From Phallusia fumigata (Eukaryota; Chordata; Ascidiacea; Phlebobranchia; Ascidiidae), in the NCBI GenBank assembly GCA_008931825.1, contig QXVZ01025898.1:1-28295 (forward strand): a stretch of DNA of 28,295 nt, given 5' to 3'. The notes below the pieces were generated by a model. It was not told the origin of the DNA. It saw only the letters and a list, made by a program, of their open reading frames with translations, and searched no databases. Positions 1 through 11,900 of the stretch are shown here, piece after piece (within the stretch, counting starts at the first letter, position 1; each line of letters begins with the position of its first letter). The translations under genes were made by a program, and so were the position numbers.

Positions 1-74
1 TCCCTAAAGCAAAACATTCGGTTAACAAAACAAAACGTTTTAATCTCAAACCTTTGAGCACATAAATAAAATTA

Positions 75-334
75 TCACGACATAGTTGATTTAAACCTTT
101 TGAGGGTTGCACTAAAGTAAGCTTTTTTGTATTTGTTGAACTCCTGACTTAGCTCCCGAAAACTTTTGACATCTGTATTTATTTTGGTAGAATTTACAAC
201 ACCAGCCCCCACCACCTCAGCATCGTACAAGGAACCATCTTGTCCAGCTTTTAACCTTGGAATTCCAAAAATCAGTTGGTCAAGGTGACAATTCCGTTTT
301 GTGCAGGCAACATGTAAAAAATCGAATATGACAT
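75..334 (-). CDS. C-terminal exon of an unidentified protein
   Basis: The minus strand holds an open frame of about 85 codons ending at TGA (75-77). Its composition is typical of coding sequence: it contains HVACTKRNCHLDQLIFGIPR, then a stretch with GSLYDAEVVGAG, and ends in a basic Lys-rich segment (KKAYFSATLKRFKSTMS). An in-frame TAA lies just upstream of 334, so the exon must start at or after that point. The only nearby AG (minus strand, reading cctaag) is a weak acceptor, so the 5' boundary is uncertain. I do not recognise the family and propose no function. Upstream exons would lie at higher coordinates, but none was found among the SINE-like sequence at 480-780, so the rest may be beyond a long intron or missed. 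It is transcribed divergently from the VWA gene. Confidence 0.5.
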
Positions 335-1111
335 CTTAGGTTTCCGTAACTTTTCTCTTAGTAGGTAGTTACAATAATTGCTAACTTGGGCCGTGCGTCT
401 TTTTTGAAACATTTAATAATTACTTTTCCGTAATAAAACATTTCTGGATAAGAAAGCCTACACCATCATGTTACAAGCTTTGAACTTGGCCATCAACATG
501 ACTTTCTTTATCCAGGTATTGCACCCAGGGTTTCCAGGCAGGTTCAGCTTGTAGACTGAGATGTCCCTTTCCCTACCAGATCCAGGGAAACTCCTACATC
601 AGTTGTCAGAAAGTGAACGTCCACGTGGCACGGTGGACAACCAACCCTCCCTGCTGCACAAGTAAGTCGTGTGTCGACATAGCCTAAAAAAATTACATGG
701 AAAAGAGGACAATAAGCTTACAGGTCGTAGGTGCGAATCCCACCGTAGGCTAGTACTTTCCAGGGCTTTATTTTGTGCTAACATTTATTACAACGAATCT
801 TAATTATTGTATGAAGATTTTTTTTATTGTTGTATAAACTGTTTGCAGATAAAACGGTGGCTTGTATTGGAAGTTTAGCTTGCTATGTCGCTTAGTTTGG
901 GAAGTTTGTGAATCTCGTTGATAAAATGATGGTCTTGCAAACACAGCTTGTAAGAGTTGTGTATATTTCGCATGAGGAAAGAAATCGTAGTGACATAACT
1001 GCAAACATTATGCACTGATGTAAATAGCTGCCCAGTATAGGTTAGTCATTTTAAACGGGGTAAAAAACGCAAAATTCCTCCGGTAACATTCGCTTCTGAT
1101 TACTTGCCTAG
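335..1111. other. Intergenic or intronic stretch with SINE-like fragment
   Basis: I found no convincing coding exon here. It separates the minus-strand exon from the first recognised VWA exon. It contains a tRNA-like B box near 730-740 (separate entry). Missing 5' exons of the VWA gene or 5' exons of the minus-strand gene could lie here, but none shows conserved content. Confidence 0.4.
700..782 (+). repeat. tRNA-derived SINE-like fragment
   Basis: The segment carries GGTGCGAATCC at 730-740, a good RNA polymerase III B-box match (GGTTCGANTCC), flanked by the short inverted arms GGTGcgaatccCACC expected of a T-arm. It is followed by GTAGGCTAGTA, which resembles the sequence after the B box of the copy near 18813. 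No convincing A box and no full cloverleaf were found, so this is a degraded SINE head or tRNA pseudogene rather than a working tRNA. Confidence 0.4.
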
Positions 1112-2636
1112 AATTCTGCCCGCCCTTCGGCAATATGGAGCTTGTGATTGGCTTAGACTCGTCACGCATGGATGAACGTGGAAACTGGAACCGGGGAAGT
1201 GGATTCGTCCGTGGAATAATCCAGTAACTGACACAAGTTTTAATATTGTGGCTGAGTTGGAAACTAATTGTTCCTCGTTTTTAGGAAGTTCACATTTTCG
1301 GATACAAGATTCGGATTTTTTCGGTTCAACGACAAACCCGAGGTCGCTACAGCGATTTCCGTCGGTCAGTTTGAAAGTCACAGAGATTTGTTCGGAAGAC
1401 TCGATGAGATTAAACCGATCAGAAAAAGTAAGTGAAAATTTCACTTAACATGTTTACAAGCAACCAACGAATGTCCAACAGGATTCTTTCAACTGGGTGT
1501 AACTTGTATTTCTAGAACATTTAAAGCAGTGGTTCGCACCTTATGTGTAATTAATTACATGTGGGCAATGACAGGGTAGCAGGTAACTAACTGAACCCGT
1601 TAGCTGAAAATATCATAAAATGCAGCGTTTTAATCAACCAACATGCAACATTTAAACATCAACATTCGCTGCCAAATCAACAATCAAAACCTTACGAAGT
1701 CCAGGATCCATTAAAGTCAAAAACAGTATTTTTCGCTGTTTTGTATGACAGGACGAGCAATATAGATCAACTAGATTTTAGTAAATTGTGGGAAATGGAA
1801 ATTTGGTCAACAGAAAATAGGTATTGTGCAAAAAAAGGTTGGGAATTACTGAAACAATTGTTCGTTCCTTGTTTTAGAGTTTGGAAAACTCCGATGTGCC
1901 CCGGCTCTTCAATTTGTTCTTAAAGGAGCAAGAAACAATTTAAAAAGATTCAGGAACAGACGTCATATCTTCCTCATGGTGACAACTTCACCCTGCACCG
2001 ATATCCTGCAGGCGATAATGTATTCGAAGTGGCTCAAGGATGCTGGAGTAAAGGTACAACAATGGTGGATCAAGGTTAAATGCGCTGCAGCGAATTCGTC
2101 GTTTTGATTTTATTTATTTAGAATCATATCATATCGAAATTTATCAAAAGTTTCAAAATTCAACGAAACTTGTCGATTATCAAAAGTCGAAAATTTTTCA
2201 AGATGCACTTCAAATTTCTCAAGACGTATTATTTAACTAAACAAGTTCAATTTTGTTGGTTTAATGGGAATCAATCGCTTTGTAAAAGTTTGAGTGCTGC
2301 AGTTTTTAACCTGTAGGTGATGGGGTTGGGAATTTCAACGCGACGTCAAGACTTCCAACCTTTGCAAAGTCATTTGAAGGTCATTTCACATGGAGATCAT
2401 ATGGTGAGCAAAACTGTAAATGTGCAAGAAAACAGTTTAGACAACTTTCTGGGTTTAGATGCTGGAAATACTTGTCAGTTGCTGCTGATTTTTGTCAATG
2501 CAACTGGTGGGGCAATTTAGTGAAGAAATTTGATTTTGTTTTTTAGGTCTTTCAAGCTCCGATTGGTCAAATAACCTCATATACCTCATCTGCTATACGA
2601 ATGTTGTGTTCAAACTCATGCAGCGAGAGAAACTGA
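1112..2636 (+). CDS. von Willebrand factor A domain protein (5' incomplete)
   Basis: Five exons join in phase: 1112-1223, 1285-1427, 1878-2053, 2317-2403 and 2547-2636 (TGA), about 201 residues. The order is that of a VWA fold. First comes a beta strand and degenerate MIDAS (MELVIGLDSSRMDERG). The second exon has the typical FGFFRFNDKPEVATAISVGQ and a DLFGRLDEIKPI helix. The third has RRHIFLMVTTSP and then KWLKDAGVKVMGLGI. The last strand gives GDHMVFQAPIG. MIDAS looks degraded: DSSRM instead of DxSxS, and TTSP where an Asp-containing loop is usual, so metal-dependent ligand binding is doubtful. The first exon seems to start at an acceptor (gcctag before 1112), with an in-frame ATG at 1135, so more exons (signal peptide, other domains) probably lie upstream. 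VWA proteins are mostly extracellular adhesion or matrix proteins; this one's partner is unknown. Confidence 0.75.
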
Positions 2637-2693
2637 AGATTTTTCTCCGATTTGTTGAATATATCTTGCGATGCTTTTTTGTATGTTTTGTAC

Positions 2694-2699
2694 AATAAA
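2694..2699 (+). terminator. Poly(A) signal of the VWA gene
   Basis: AATAAA lies 58 bases after the TGA of the VWA gene. It is the only canonical hexamer before the WASHC2 start codon at 2948, so the two genes are very closely spaced. Confidence 0.6.
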
Positions 2700-2840
2700 C
2701 AACTGCACGTTGCTACTGTCCCATTGCATGTTTCATAACCAGGAATCCATTGAATAAACTGTATATTTAAAATTAAAATGACTTAAATTACATATAATTC
2801 GGTTTTCGTTCGAATATTTTTTGCGCTCATCCATCATAAA

Positions 2841-2848
2841 TGACGTCA
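2841..2848 (+). promoter_or_regulatory. CRE-like palindrome upstream of WASHC2
   Basis: A perfect TGACGTCA (CREB/ATF consensus) lies 100 bases upstream of the WASHC2 ATG, in the short gap after the VWA gene's poly(A) signal. It suggests WASHC2 has its own promoter here. Activity is inferred from the motif only. Confidence 0.4.
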
Positions 2849-2947
2849 TTTCTTCAAATATAAATTCCCCGACTTTTTCAGTCTCGTGAGATGCTAAAAT
2901 TATTGTAACGTTATTAATGAAAGTTTGCAACAAGGCTTTGTGTGCAA

Positions 2948-5900
2948 ATGGAGGCGACAGAATCTTTGCCGAACGGACCGAGCACACAACAAGTGGTATG
3001 TTTTTAACATACTGTTTTTCAATTTAGCGCAATTCTAACTTTTAAGTCGTAAACTGCAGCAACATAACTTCCTAAATAGTGTTTTTGTGACAGCAAATGT
3101 GAATATTCAAATATTGGTACGGTTGTTTAATGTTGCTATATCAGATTTGTTTCTGACTTTAAATGACTAATTCTAAACTCCAAAGTGCAGGCTGGAGATA
3201 AGAATTTGCGATTTAACTGTTATTCCTGATAATAATGAGTTGGTTACAATTAAATTAAAACAAAATTACACAACTTTGGGCATTTTGTTGTACCTGGGTA
3301 GTAAAAGCTTGTCTTTACATTACCAGTAGTTGCTTTGTGTTTTAGAATGGGATTAGTTCTAATGACTGGGAACACTCCTGGAGTTTTGAGGAAATTCGGA
3401 AACATGCCGATCATTGGTCACTAGCTGCCGATGTTGGGGTTTGTTGTTTTGCTACTGTTTGTGTTCGTTTAAATCTATGTTTATTTGAAAAAGATTGTGT
3501 TGAATAGGCAATAGCTAAGTGGGGAAATTTGTTTACTAGTTACTTCAATTTTTTCCAGATAGAGGTGTGTAATATTTGTTGTTTTGCATAAAATGTTTAC
3601 GGAAAGGTTATGAATGTTAGTTGCAATGATGTATACATGTTTCAAATTTTTGCTTTTTTAAGCAGTTTGCAATTAGATTTCAAACTTTTCACGATTTTTT
3701 GCAGCTCCTGCAACATTTACAAGAATTTGCTGCCCGTCTAAACACGAAAGCACAGGAAACTTCCCGGCAGTTGTCAGAACTCACCTATGATACCCATCTC
3801 ACAGACGCGACCATTCAAAGTGTTACTGACCATTTTCTGACACTCAGTGATAGCCAGTTTATAGAAAACGTAAATGTTTTAATGTTTCTTACAATGCCAT
3901 TTGTGTCATACATAATGACCTATGTGCTCCTTGTATTTCGAGGTGTGGGTTGATATTTTGATTTAAACCTGGACAACACTGCTAAACACGTCCAAAAGAT
4001 TCTTTCAATTTTGTAATTGTTTCAGCGAGTTTATGATGAAGACGACTCAGTGTCAAACAAAAAAGCCGAGAAGGAAAAAGAAACAAAACCGAAAACCAAA
4101 GAAGAAAGAGAAGCCGAACTTATTCCAAAGGTTTGATTTGTAAATTTAAATTCTTTATCACTTGCCATTTTTATGGATTTGTCAACCTGCTGAAAAGCAA
4201 GACACTACCTACTGGATAGTGCTGTCAACATTTACATTTTATCGTAAAACTTTGTTTGTTTTCAGCTGAAGGAAGCAGTAAAGTTTGGATTAACAGTACT
4301 GGATGATTCTTACGATGTCCTTGATATAAAGGCTGGAGACTCTGATGTGGATTCAGATGATGAAGAAGACAGTCAACTAAATCCTGACGAAGTATTACTC
4401 GAGCCAAAGGTGTACTATCCTTTCATATTCTGCTGTTTTTTGCAGTAAAGTCAGCAATTTCTTGTAACTGAGAGATCCAGGTTATATTGAGTTTGTTATT
4501 CCATACAAACTTGTGCAGGATCCATATGTAAATCGGCCTCTTCCGTATCTGATTGGAAGTCGAGCTTTTCATCAAGAGGAAGATGTCGGAGTTGGTGACT
4601 TGCCAAGTTCTGGTTAGTTTTTGCTGAAATCAATTAAAACTGTCCTGTTAGTCACTTTTAGTCAAAGCAATGAAATATTATTGCAAATATACCAGAAGAG
4701 TGTTAATGTAGCATTACCATGTTTTTTTTAACACAACAATTTTTTTTGGATGTTTTAAAGTACTTAAAAGTTAACACTAATTTGTTGTTCCACAGATGAG
4801 GCGGAAAGTGTTGGATCGTTGAGTGAATCTGAGGATGAAGTTGAAAAACCTCCAACAGTTTCTGACATTTCCTCGTCAGAAAGTGACGATGATGATTTAT
4901 CAGGTAATCCAACCTTTAAAGTTGTTTGCCCAAGCTAACCGATGCAAAGTTATAAAAGCAATAGTGTAGCGACACATTGTGTATTGTGGAATGTTTGATA
5001 GAGCGACAACCCAACCCAAGCTCCCCTGCTTTGTTAGCAATTATTGCTCAGTTTGCACAGTATTGCTGACAACGGTCACATACAACATCTTTAATATGTG
5101 ACACTGCTGCAAATTGTTGTAAAGTAACAACCCCTTTAAGAAGTTATTTTCTCTCATCTTAACCATTGTAATAGGGGCCTATCTTAAAAAGATATCGGTC
5201 AAAAAAATTTGTAAATGTGGCATATTTTATTGCTAATGTTTCGGCAACAGATCATATGTGCTGTTTGTTTATGAAATCTGTAAGTTAAATTTAACCATTG
5301 GTGAATAACGGTAAGACTTTGTAGTAAAGACCATATTTTATTCTTTTGCATATTAACATGCCTGTATTGATGCAGATGATGAAGATGACAGTGTTGAAGA
5401 TGTCCCGATTAAGCGCAAGAAAACAGTTGATTCAAGCAGCAACTACACTTCGTCATCAGATGATGGGGACATGTTTGCCAACAAGGAAAGCAGTTCAGAA
5501 CTGGATGAAGTGGTAAGTATGATGAGATTCTTTACATGATGCAGCAAATTTATATTCAACATCAAATATGTAAACAACAATTTTAATCCTAGCCAAAAAG
5601 TCGTGCTGAAAGTGAAGTGTCCAAGAAAAAAGTGAAAGCACAAAAGAAGAAAAAAGATCCAGAACCAGGTAAAACAGCGATATTTTTGTGTGATAAGTGC
5701 AATGAAATGCTAACAACCTAATGCTGTAGTGTTAAACATATTGATGTGTAGTCATTTGCTGCATTCATTTTCTAAATACTTACTGTATTGATTAGTTGAT
5801 CACACAGTGTTACCATAATTTTCAGTTATGTTTGGTGATGATGATGAAGAAGATGACTTGTTTGCGCCATCTGGTGGAATGTTTAGTAGCAGGGGAAAGA

Positions 5901-8900
5901 GTTTGTTTGGTCCTCCGAAGGATGGGGGTATGTGTTTAATGGAAAAATCTCTTCCTAAAACTTCTTTTCTTTGCACAGTTTCACATAAAATAACATTCCT
6001 AAAATTGATTATGGCTATTTTTTTGCTGACACATAAATTTGTGTCCAGGATTATTCGAAGGAGTGGAGGGATCGTTTGATGATGAATCTTCATCAGATGA
6101 AGAAGTTGCCAAGGAAGTGGAAGTTAAAAAGACTCCTCCTCAAAGCAAGAAGAAGAAAAATGTGAAGAAACCTCCTGCTGGCGGGATATCTCTGTTTGGT
6201 GGAGCTATCAAAAAGGGATTCTTCAATGTAAGTCGGTTAAAATCGACCCCATGATAACTGCAGAAGAAATGCCCGTAAACCTGGTGCTAAATTACCACGC
6301 AGGGTGAAGAGGAGGTTTCCAACCACTCGGAAGCAAGTGACGAAGAAGAAGAAGAGATTCCTCCTGAAACAACATCCAAGTCGAAACCATCAGGAGGTGG
6401 ATTGTTCGATGAAAGCGAAAGTGACGGAGATCTGTTTGAAGACGCTGAACCACCGAAGAAAGGTGAGATATATTTTTCTGTGTTTAGGCCTCCAAATGTT
6501 TGGTGTCTTTATAGATATCGGCTTGGCAAGGTTCGCTGTAAAAAATAAAATTGTGAACTTGGATATTAAACCACAACCAAAGCATGACTTGGCATTGTTG
6601 CGAGCAGAAATTAAAATATCTTTGCTGCCGGTCTTGTTTTAGGCATTGTAATAGGATAAAATGTAAAACACTATCGAGCACATTGTACCAGCAAAGGAAG
6701 AGTTTGGTTCCACTGGATTTAAGCAAAACCATCTCATTGTTCAGGAAAACTTCAGCATGTATAGTTCATAAAGTTTTTCGATTTTGTTTCAGAAACCAAA
6801 CCTTCACCTCAAGTGAAGACGAAATCTTCATCGAAACCTGAACCACAAAAAGCTGCTGCACCAAAAAGTGGAGGATTGTTTGATGACAGTGATGAAGATA
6901 ATGATGAGGATTTGTTTGATGCAAAGCCTGAACCTAAAGGTGATACTTGCTCACAAAACTCATTGTTTATTATAGTATTTGCAGCTAGATAAAGTGTATC
7001 AACAGCCACAGACTCTTTAAAACATTTCACAAATTATTTGGACTTGATTTTCAAAACTGCAAAAGACTTAAGCTTTCAAGAATCAACTGTTTTTTTATGT
7101 AACAGCAGAGGAGCCGAAGTCAAAGCGGCCGGTTGGTGGTGTTTCCATGTTCGGATCAGGTGGAAATAATTTGCTGCAAGATGCAATAAACAAATCGACG
7201 AACAAAAGAAAAGAATCCCTCTCTAGTTTAAGCAGTGATGTGAGTTTTGACTTTTACCCCCACACATTGACAGCAAATTGTCAAGTTGGGGTGGTCTCTG
7301 TTTTAAATGCAAACATCTGAAAATAAATATTAAACAAAGCCAAAAAATCTCGTAATTTGACAAAAATTTAGAGGTTTTATAAACTGTTGTAATTTTTTCA
7401 TCATGGTGATTTTTGCAATTAAGTAAATTCATTCTTGCAATTAGCTTTGAACTGTGCAGACCTCACAATTGTAATTGTCTTTCCTTTGGAACAAATAATT
7501 TTTCCAGGCATCTCGTGACAAACAATCAAGCAAACAAAATCAAAGTTCTGTTGCAAAATCACCGCATCCAACAAAGCAATCATTGTTTTCGGCAAGTGAC
7601 AGCGACGATGGCTTGTTCACATCGAGCAAGAAAACTCCCGTTGCCAGGGTAACAGCAAAGAAACAACCCGATTCAAAATCAGGAAGCCTGTTCGGCGAAT
7701 CGGAGAGCAGCAGTGCTGATGAGGATTTATTTTCAAAACCAAAAACTGCAACAGAGAAAAAGTTGTCGTTAAAATCTACAGGAAACAAGGGTTCAAGCAG
7801 CTCTTTGGCTTCGCAAAAATCCAAGTCGAGTATTTCAAAAAATTTGACAAAACCAACTAAGAGTTTGTTTTCTGACGATGATGACTTGTTTGATAAATCC
7901 AAGGACAAAAACAAGCAAGCTGGTTCATCAAAGACCAAGCCAACTTCCAAATCAAATTTATCTGATAATTTACCTACAACTGAATCAAAGCAATCGACAA
8001 AAATTCCTGGAAGTTTTGATTTTCCTGATTCGGTATTTTGATAATATTGTTATTTACATTTTTTCTGCATATTTTTACTTCCATTTAATTTTAGGTTATT
8101 CAACTTATATGTGTGTTTTCGGTTTTACGATAAAGTTAGTTCTGTTAAATCCAAGTAATAATTTATAGTACACGACACAATTTATGTCATGATGGAACAT
8201 CAACATAGAAACATCTACAAAAATGTATTAAATCTTGTTTAAATTCCAGAGTGGCGACGATGATGGTTTGTTTTCATCCAAACCACCTCCGTTGCCTAGC
8301 GATGACAGCAGCGAATCATCTCTTGACTTTGGCCGACCTTCCAAGGTTACTACGGGTCGTGGGGGGTTATTCGGGGGCAGCGACAGTGAGGAAGACGACT
8401 TGTTTGCGAGTAAACCCAAGTCAAGTCAGCAACCGAAAACCAACAAGGTGAGAAATTACTTATTTATGGGGATTGGTGATGCACAATTGAAATTCCAAAG
8501 TTAGGTAATGGGATTTAAAAAATATTCTTTTTGTGGATTGTGGTTAAAGCAAAAATATGTTTGCCAACTCATTTCAGTATTCAATAGGCCACAAAATTGT
8601 ATGTTTGTTTGCTTTGGATCAGATTAATAGCAATTTTGACCTAAACCGGTGGTTCCTAACTGGGGAGGATTTTAATTCCAGGTTGGAATTTCATGCATCA
8701 TGAGAAGGAATTTTATCGTTAAGTTCTTTATAATAGGTATATTGTTTTACCAGTGGTTCCAAACCTTTTAATATCACTTTATCACATCTTGTCTAGTAAG
8801 GGAGAAATGAAAAGTTTCAAAATATGCAAAGGGGGGTGCACTAAAAAATGCTTGGAACCACTGATCTAGTTGTCAACAACATTGTTTCTAATACCTATTC

Positions 8901-11900
8901 CATCTATTTTGTGAATGTGACTTTTTAATAACTTTTAGGTTTTTATTTTGCAGCCTGAAGAAAAGAAAAAGCCTGTTCAAACGAAGACTGAACCACCGAA
9001 GGCAACTTCAAATAAATCTGCAACGAAAAGTAAATCACAAGTATTCTAACATATTGTTAGTTAAATACAGGAAATATTTCATTTCCATACTGAACAATAA
9101 CAATAAAGTTACTTTTTCATGCACTGCCTTTTTCATTTTATATTCATAAATGTGCTTGTTCAGATTGACTAAAAGAGGAATGCTTTATTATCCAAACATT
9201 TTGACTTAAACCCAGTTTGTCATTGGTGAAATAATACAAGTGTTAGTGTGAGCCTCTTCTCTGCCATATGTGCCATTATATTTGCATCGTAAAATCACAG
9301 CATTGTTTAAATACAGAAATCAGTTTATTTGACGACAATGATTCTGATGACGGAGATGAAGATTTATTTTCAACAAAGATTCCCAAGAAGGAGAAAGAAT
9401 CAAAGAAGAAGGAAACCTTGAAGGAAGACAAACCTGCAACTGAGAAACCTGCATTAGTTGAGAGTGAACCGGAACCTGAACTGGAAGTCAAAGGTAGAAA
9501 CAATAAACGAGCATCATTTACAACAGGCAACCTTACAGTATATTTAGACTAACATTTTTTATGATAAAATTTGAATGTAGCAGTAAAAAGAAAGATAATT
9601 TTATGACAATTTCAGATTTTATTATCTTTTTCACTTAATTTCATATTTTATTAAAAAAACAGTTTAAACAGTGCCAACATAGGGATTGTGCAATGCGAAA
9701 CTTCAACACAGTTTGCTTAGTAGCTCTTAAACTAATTTAAAATCTCCTTTGGTTTGTTGCCAACACAACTCGCATCAAACAGGACAAACTTATGATTTTT
9801 ATGTTTAGTTGATGGTCCTCCTCCTAATGAAGAGGATGTTAGTGAAGAAGAAGTTGTTCCCAAGAAGAGGCTTGCAGGAGCTGTGTCGATGTTCGGAGCT
9901 GGTGGGGGTGATTTGCTCGCAGCTATTCAAAAACAAAGGTAGGTAACTGTTGTAGACAATGCTTGATAATTTGATGACACCAGCACATTGTTGTTTTGAT
10001 GCATTTACCATTGGCAGGCAAACTGCCGCTCGTTGGCATGAAAGGTTGTTACTTCTTATTTAAAGACACTAGCAAAAAAAAACATAATATTGATAAATAT
10101 TGTTTTAATAACTGTAGGTTATTTATTAACTGAAAACAGGCATTGTTTATTGGCATATACAAGTTATTGTTTTAACTACCAGAATTTTTTATGTTTTGTC
10201 TCGTATGTTCATCTTTTGACTGTCCTGGCTTCTTTTCACAAACTAACCTGTCATAACCTTTGTATTGTTCAGATCCGCATCGCAAAGGTCAAACAAACGA
10301 GATTCTGAAAGCGAAAGCAAGTCAGCGACATCACAAGACAACAATTTGTTTGCAAACAAACCTCCAAAAGATCCATTGTTTGGTGACAGTGACGGCGATG
10401 GTGACATCACACAGAAGAAGGCTCAACCAAAAGTTCCTCCAAAACCATCCAAGTTTGAACCCAAAATTCCAAAAACAGTCCAAAAACCTACAAAATTTGT
10501 GCCAAAAGTAACAAAATTTGAACCGAAATCTTCTGTATTTGATCCCAAACCTACCTTGGTTGGAAAAAATGATAACAAACCTGTGGAAGATGCAAAAGCA
10601 AAATCTTCTTTGTTGGGTGAAGAGGAGAAAGGACCGGTTTCAAAAAATACGAAGTCAGGAAAATCCAATATAGGAAAACTTCAGGTTGGTTTCTGTACTT
10701 TATGCTTTGATGTGTGTCATGATGATGGAGACAGGAGTGTTCAGTAAAGTGGTATAGCTATTCTTGAATGGTTGTTTCAAAACCAAGTTTTAATATTTGC
10801 ACTGTGTTGGTGTTTTTGTGTGTGGTTGTCATTTCCATCAATATAAAGTGCAGACGAATTGCACACGCTTATTTACACGCTGTGCGATACTTTGAACATC
10901 CCCAATCACGAACATGTAAATTGACGCAATGTAATGAGGTATTTTTTAGAATGCAGTTTTTACAAAAAATTAGATAGTAAACACCGGATTCGCCTTCTAC
11001 TACTGTAAAGTTAAATTAATAAATTAAGTAGGGTTAACTATTTTTGAAAGTCTTGCTTTTATCAAAAATTTTGCTTTGTCTTTTCCAGGCTAACCTCTCC
11101 ATCAATCCAGCAGCATTGTTGCCCGGTTCTGCCCCTGTCATCAAATCATCAGTAGATGTAGATGCTCCGCTGGAAAGTGCTACAAAAACAAGGTCAAAAG
11201 GTCAAGCTGGACGACGACCTCCGACACGAAAAGCTCGAAAGAAAATAGCAGAAGCTTCGCAAGGTTGGGGAGCTTTAAAGGTTTTAATTTCCCTCTGCTC
11301 CTGACTTTGCTTTGTTTCAAACAAAACAGGATACAAATTAATATTTAGTTTTAGCAGCAGAAATGCTTCAATTGAGTTGGCAATGCATTTACCAAATAAA
11401 AAACTTCTGTTTAAACAGAAACTGTAAATAATAGTCGTGTACCATCAGTGGTGCGTGTACCACCCGTTGAGAAACACTGTTTTGAAACAACATCGCAGAA
11501 CAGCACTGCAATGCAGCTTATTGTTTTATCTGCTGTTTGACTTTGTTATCATCACAAACTTATTTTGTTGTCAGACCTGCCTAACTTATCTCCTTTTGAC
11601 AATGTTGACTTGACCACATCTGACATTGTTGGAAGCGCAATACCTGCAAGCAAAGCAAAGACAAGTGGGCAAAACATGAAAGAAGTTGATGCAGGAAAAA
11701 CCAATGATGATGATTTCCTTGGTAAATAATAAAATATAAAATTATTTTCAAAGAATTAAAGTCGTGTATCATGTTTTGAATACCGGGCATCTTAAGTTTT
11801 ATTAATTATCTATGTAAGTTCGAATGGTTTTTTTCACTAACTTGTTTTAAAGCAACAATACTTTTAGACTCACTTTTGTCTGCAACCAACAACAACAAAT

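Noticed and set aside
599-784. 61-codon minus-strand frame
   Set aside because: It overlaps the SINE-like fragment and has no recognisable protein content.
1100-1444. 114-codon minus-strand frame
   Set aside because: The plus strand here carries two VWA exons with matching phases and recognisable domain content, so the minus frame is a shadow.
7540-7950. Long minus-strand frames rich in Ser/Asn (also near 8228-8419, 9276-9530, 12189-12551)
   Set aside because: They are antisense shadows of the acidic L-F repeats of WASHC2; the repeated GAT/GAA/TTG codons read as Ser/Asn/Lys runs on the other strand.
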